Of a stretch of 64,000 nucleotides of DNA, positions 63,144 to 64,000 are shown piece after piece (position 1 is the stretch's first letter; each line of letters starts with the position of its first letter). The stretch is taken from positions 1,054,001 through 1,118,000 of the forward strand of contig CBDEVU010000017.1 of NCBI GenBank assembly GCA_965243715.1. Reading direction: 5' to 3'. Both the position numbers and the translations under genes were made by a program. This DNA comes from UBA11606 sp965243715. Its GTDB lineage: Bacteria; Actinomycetota; Acidimicrobiia; Acidimicrobiales; Aldehydirespiratoraceae. The notes under the pieces were generated by a model. It searched no databases, had not been told where the DNA came from, and worked only from the letters and a program-made list of their open reading frames with translations.

Positions 63144-64000
63144 GTGAAGATCGCCAAGGTCTCAGCGGAGTGGCTGAGCTGCCCAATTCCGCCCGGCAAG
63201 GTTCATGTATCGGACTTCGGTCGGATCGAGTCGTTCGACATGGCGCTCGTGTCGGTCGAAACGACCGACGGCATGATCGGCTGGGGCGAGGCCAAAGCAG
63301 CGGTGGGGAGTGCCGGGTCATGTCGCTCAGTGGTCGCTGCTGTCAATCACGAGCTCGCTCCCGAACTCGTTGGCCTCGACCCCCGCCAGATCAATCGTGC
63401 ATGGGACATCGGATACAACGGCAGCCGAGCGAGCCACGCCATAGATCGCGGTCGCGCCTTTCCTGTATTGGGCAGGCGTGGTACCACGATCAGTGCGCTA
63501 AGCGGAGTCGACATGGCCCTGTGGGATCTCGGTGGAAAGCTACTCGGTGCACCGGTAGTCGATCTATGGGGTGGCCCGCGCCAGGCCACAATGCCGATGT
63601 ACGCGAGCGGAGGCTGGGCGTCAGAGGAAAAGATTGGCGAGCAACTTCTCAGCTACGTCGCCAGTGGCTTCGGTGCTGTGAAGATGCGGGTTGGAGTGAT
63701 GGACGGTTCGGTCGCAGCGAGCGTGGCCCGGGTCCGAGCGGCACGCGAAGCTCTCGGCCCTGACATTGGGTTGATGGTGGACGCCCACGGAACATTCTCT
63801 TCGCCGGAGGCCATCCGCTTCGCGGCGCGGGTCGATGACTGTGATCTCTCGTGGTTCGAAGAACCGGTCAACAGCGACAACCCCGAGGGAACCGCACGGG
63901 TCCGGGCATCAACGTCTATCCCGATCGCAGCGGGGGAGAGCGAGTCAACTCGCTTCGACGTCCGTGATCTCATATCCCACCGTGCAATCGATGTCGTCCA
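63144..64000 (+). CDS. Enolase-superfamily (mandelate racemase/muconate lactonizing) enzyme, 3' truncated
   Basis: Starts at GTG 63144 and is still open at the right edge (285 codons visible of about 370-400). The N-terminal capping domain (MKIAKVSAEWLSCPIPPGK, LVSVETTDGMIGWGEAKAA) is followed by GVDMALWDLGGKLLGAPV, which opens the barrel. KMRVG is the catalytic Lys strand (K-x-R rather than K-x-K). Metal ligands are seen in MVDAHGTFS (Asp), WFEEPV (Glu) and AAGES (Glu). Probably a sugar-acid dehydratase or epimerase; the key histidine/aspartate dyad is beyond the window. Confidence 0.9.
   Translation, partial: MKIAKVSAEWLSCPIPPGKVHVSDFGRIESFDMALVSVETTDGMIGWGEAKAAVGSAGSCRSVVAAVNHELAPELVGLDPRQINRAWDIGYNGSRASHAIDRGRAFPVLGRRGTTISALSGVDMALWDLGGKLLGAPVVDLWGGPRQATMPMYASGGWASEEKIGEQLLSYVASGFGAVKMRVGVMDGSVAASVARVRAAREALGPDIGLMVDAHGTFSSPEAIRFAARVDDCDLSWFEEPVNSDNPEGTARVRASTSIPIAAGESESTRFDVRDLISHRAIDVV

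Overview
The window looks like a chromosomal segment from a high-GC actinobacterium, probably a deep-branching one of the Acidimicrobiia type. The lineage evidence is two WhiB-family Fe-S regulators, a UPF0182 giant membrane protein, a DUF2342-type protein, an actinobacterial SdhC-SdhA-SdhB module, many GTG/TTG starts, dense operons with 1-4 nt overlaps, and an actinobacterial-style DUF222/HNH protein. The class-level placement is inference.

Positions 1-28973 are mostly housekeeping genes: a truncated DUF368 membrane protein; sdhCAB on the minus strand; two unusual glycoside-hydrolase-like proteins (GH2-like and GH1-like) that appear to lack the catalytic nucleophile; WhiB, a 52-residue TatA, an ECF sigma factor and its anti-sigma factor, and a second WhiB; a ROK kinase-ppk1-Nudix-MFS chain; a DUF2342-like protein; a sugar-nucleotide-type epimerase; an HtrA-like protein with a broken catalytic triad; moaE, a small membrane protein and an MreB homologue; a HEAT-repeat protein; a PDZ/Lon-like protease; a coiled-coil protein with a Cys/His tail; UPF0182; a lipoprotein; a TauD-like dioxygenase; and an initiator tRNA.

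Positions 28974-34500 are accessory DNA. An IS481-type element abuts the 3' end of the initiator tRNA. It is followed by a small Cys-containing ORF, a Fic gene broken at several points, a DUF222-HNH nuclease-like protein and an AAA/DUF4143 ATPase.

Positions 34558-44871 form an apparent amide or urea uptake and hydrolysis locus. It has a UrtA/AmiC-like lipoprotein, a LivH permease, a fused LivM-LivG permease/ATPase, LivF, and a convergent amidase with an intact K95-S170-S194 triad. Divergent from the amidase are an ArsR-type repressor and a cytosolic protein that joins an SRPBCC-like domain to an AmiC-like amide-binding domain. A GAF histidine kinase and a NarL-type regulator follow. The fused sensor paired with ArsR is the most interesting candidate for an undescribed regulatory system.

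Positions 44891-64000 are a sugar or sugar-acid catabolic region: a bifunctional class II aldolase/short-chain dehydrogenase, a decayed nucleoside-type ABC permease, an isomerase, a Gfo/Idh/MocA dehydrogenase, an alpha/beta hydrolase, a PEP-hydrolase-family TIM barrel, a Tm-1-like (UPF0261) protein, a decayed second aldolase/dehydrogenase, a PAS-GAF kinase with a NarL-type regulator, a complete branched-chain-type ABC transporter, a second isomerase and a truncated enolase-superfamily gene. An 18-bp motif is shared by the upstream regions of two of its operons and is a good candidate regulator site. The substrate is not identifiable from sequence alone.
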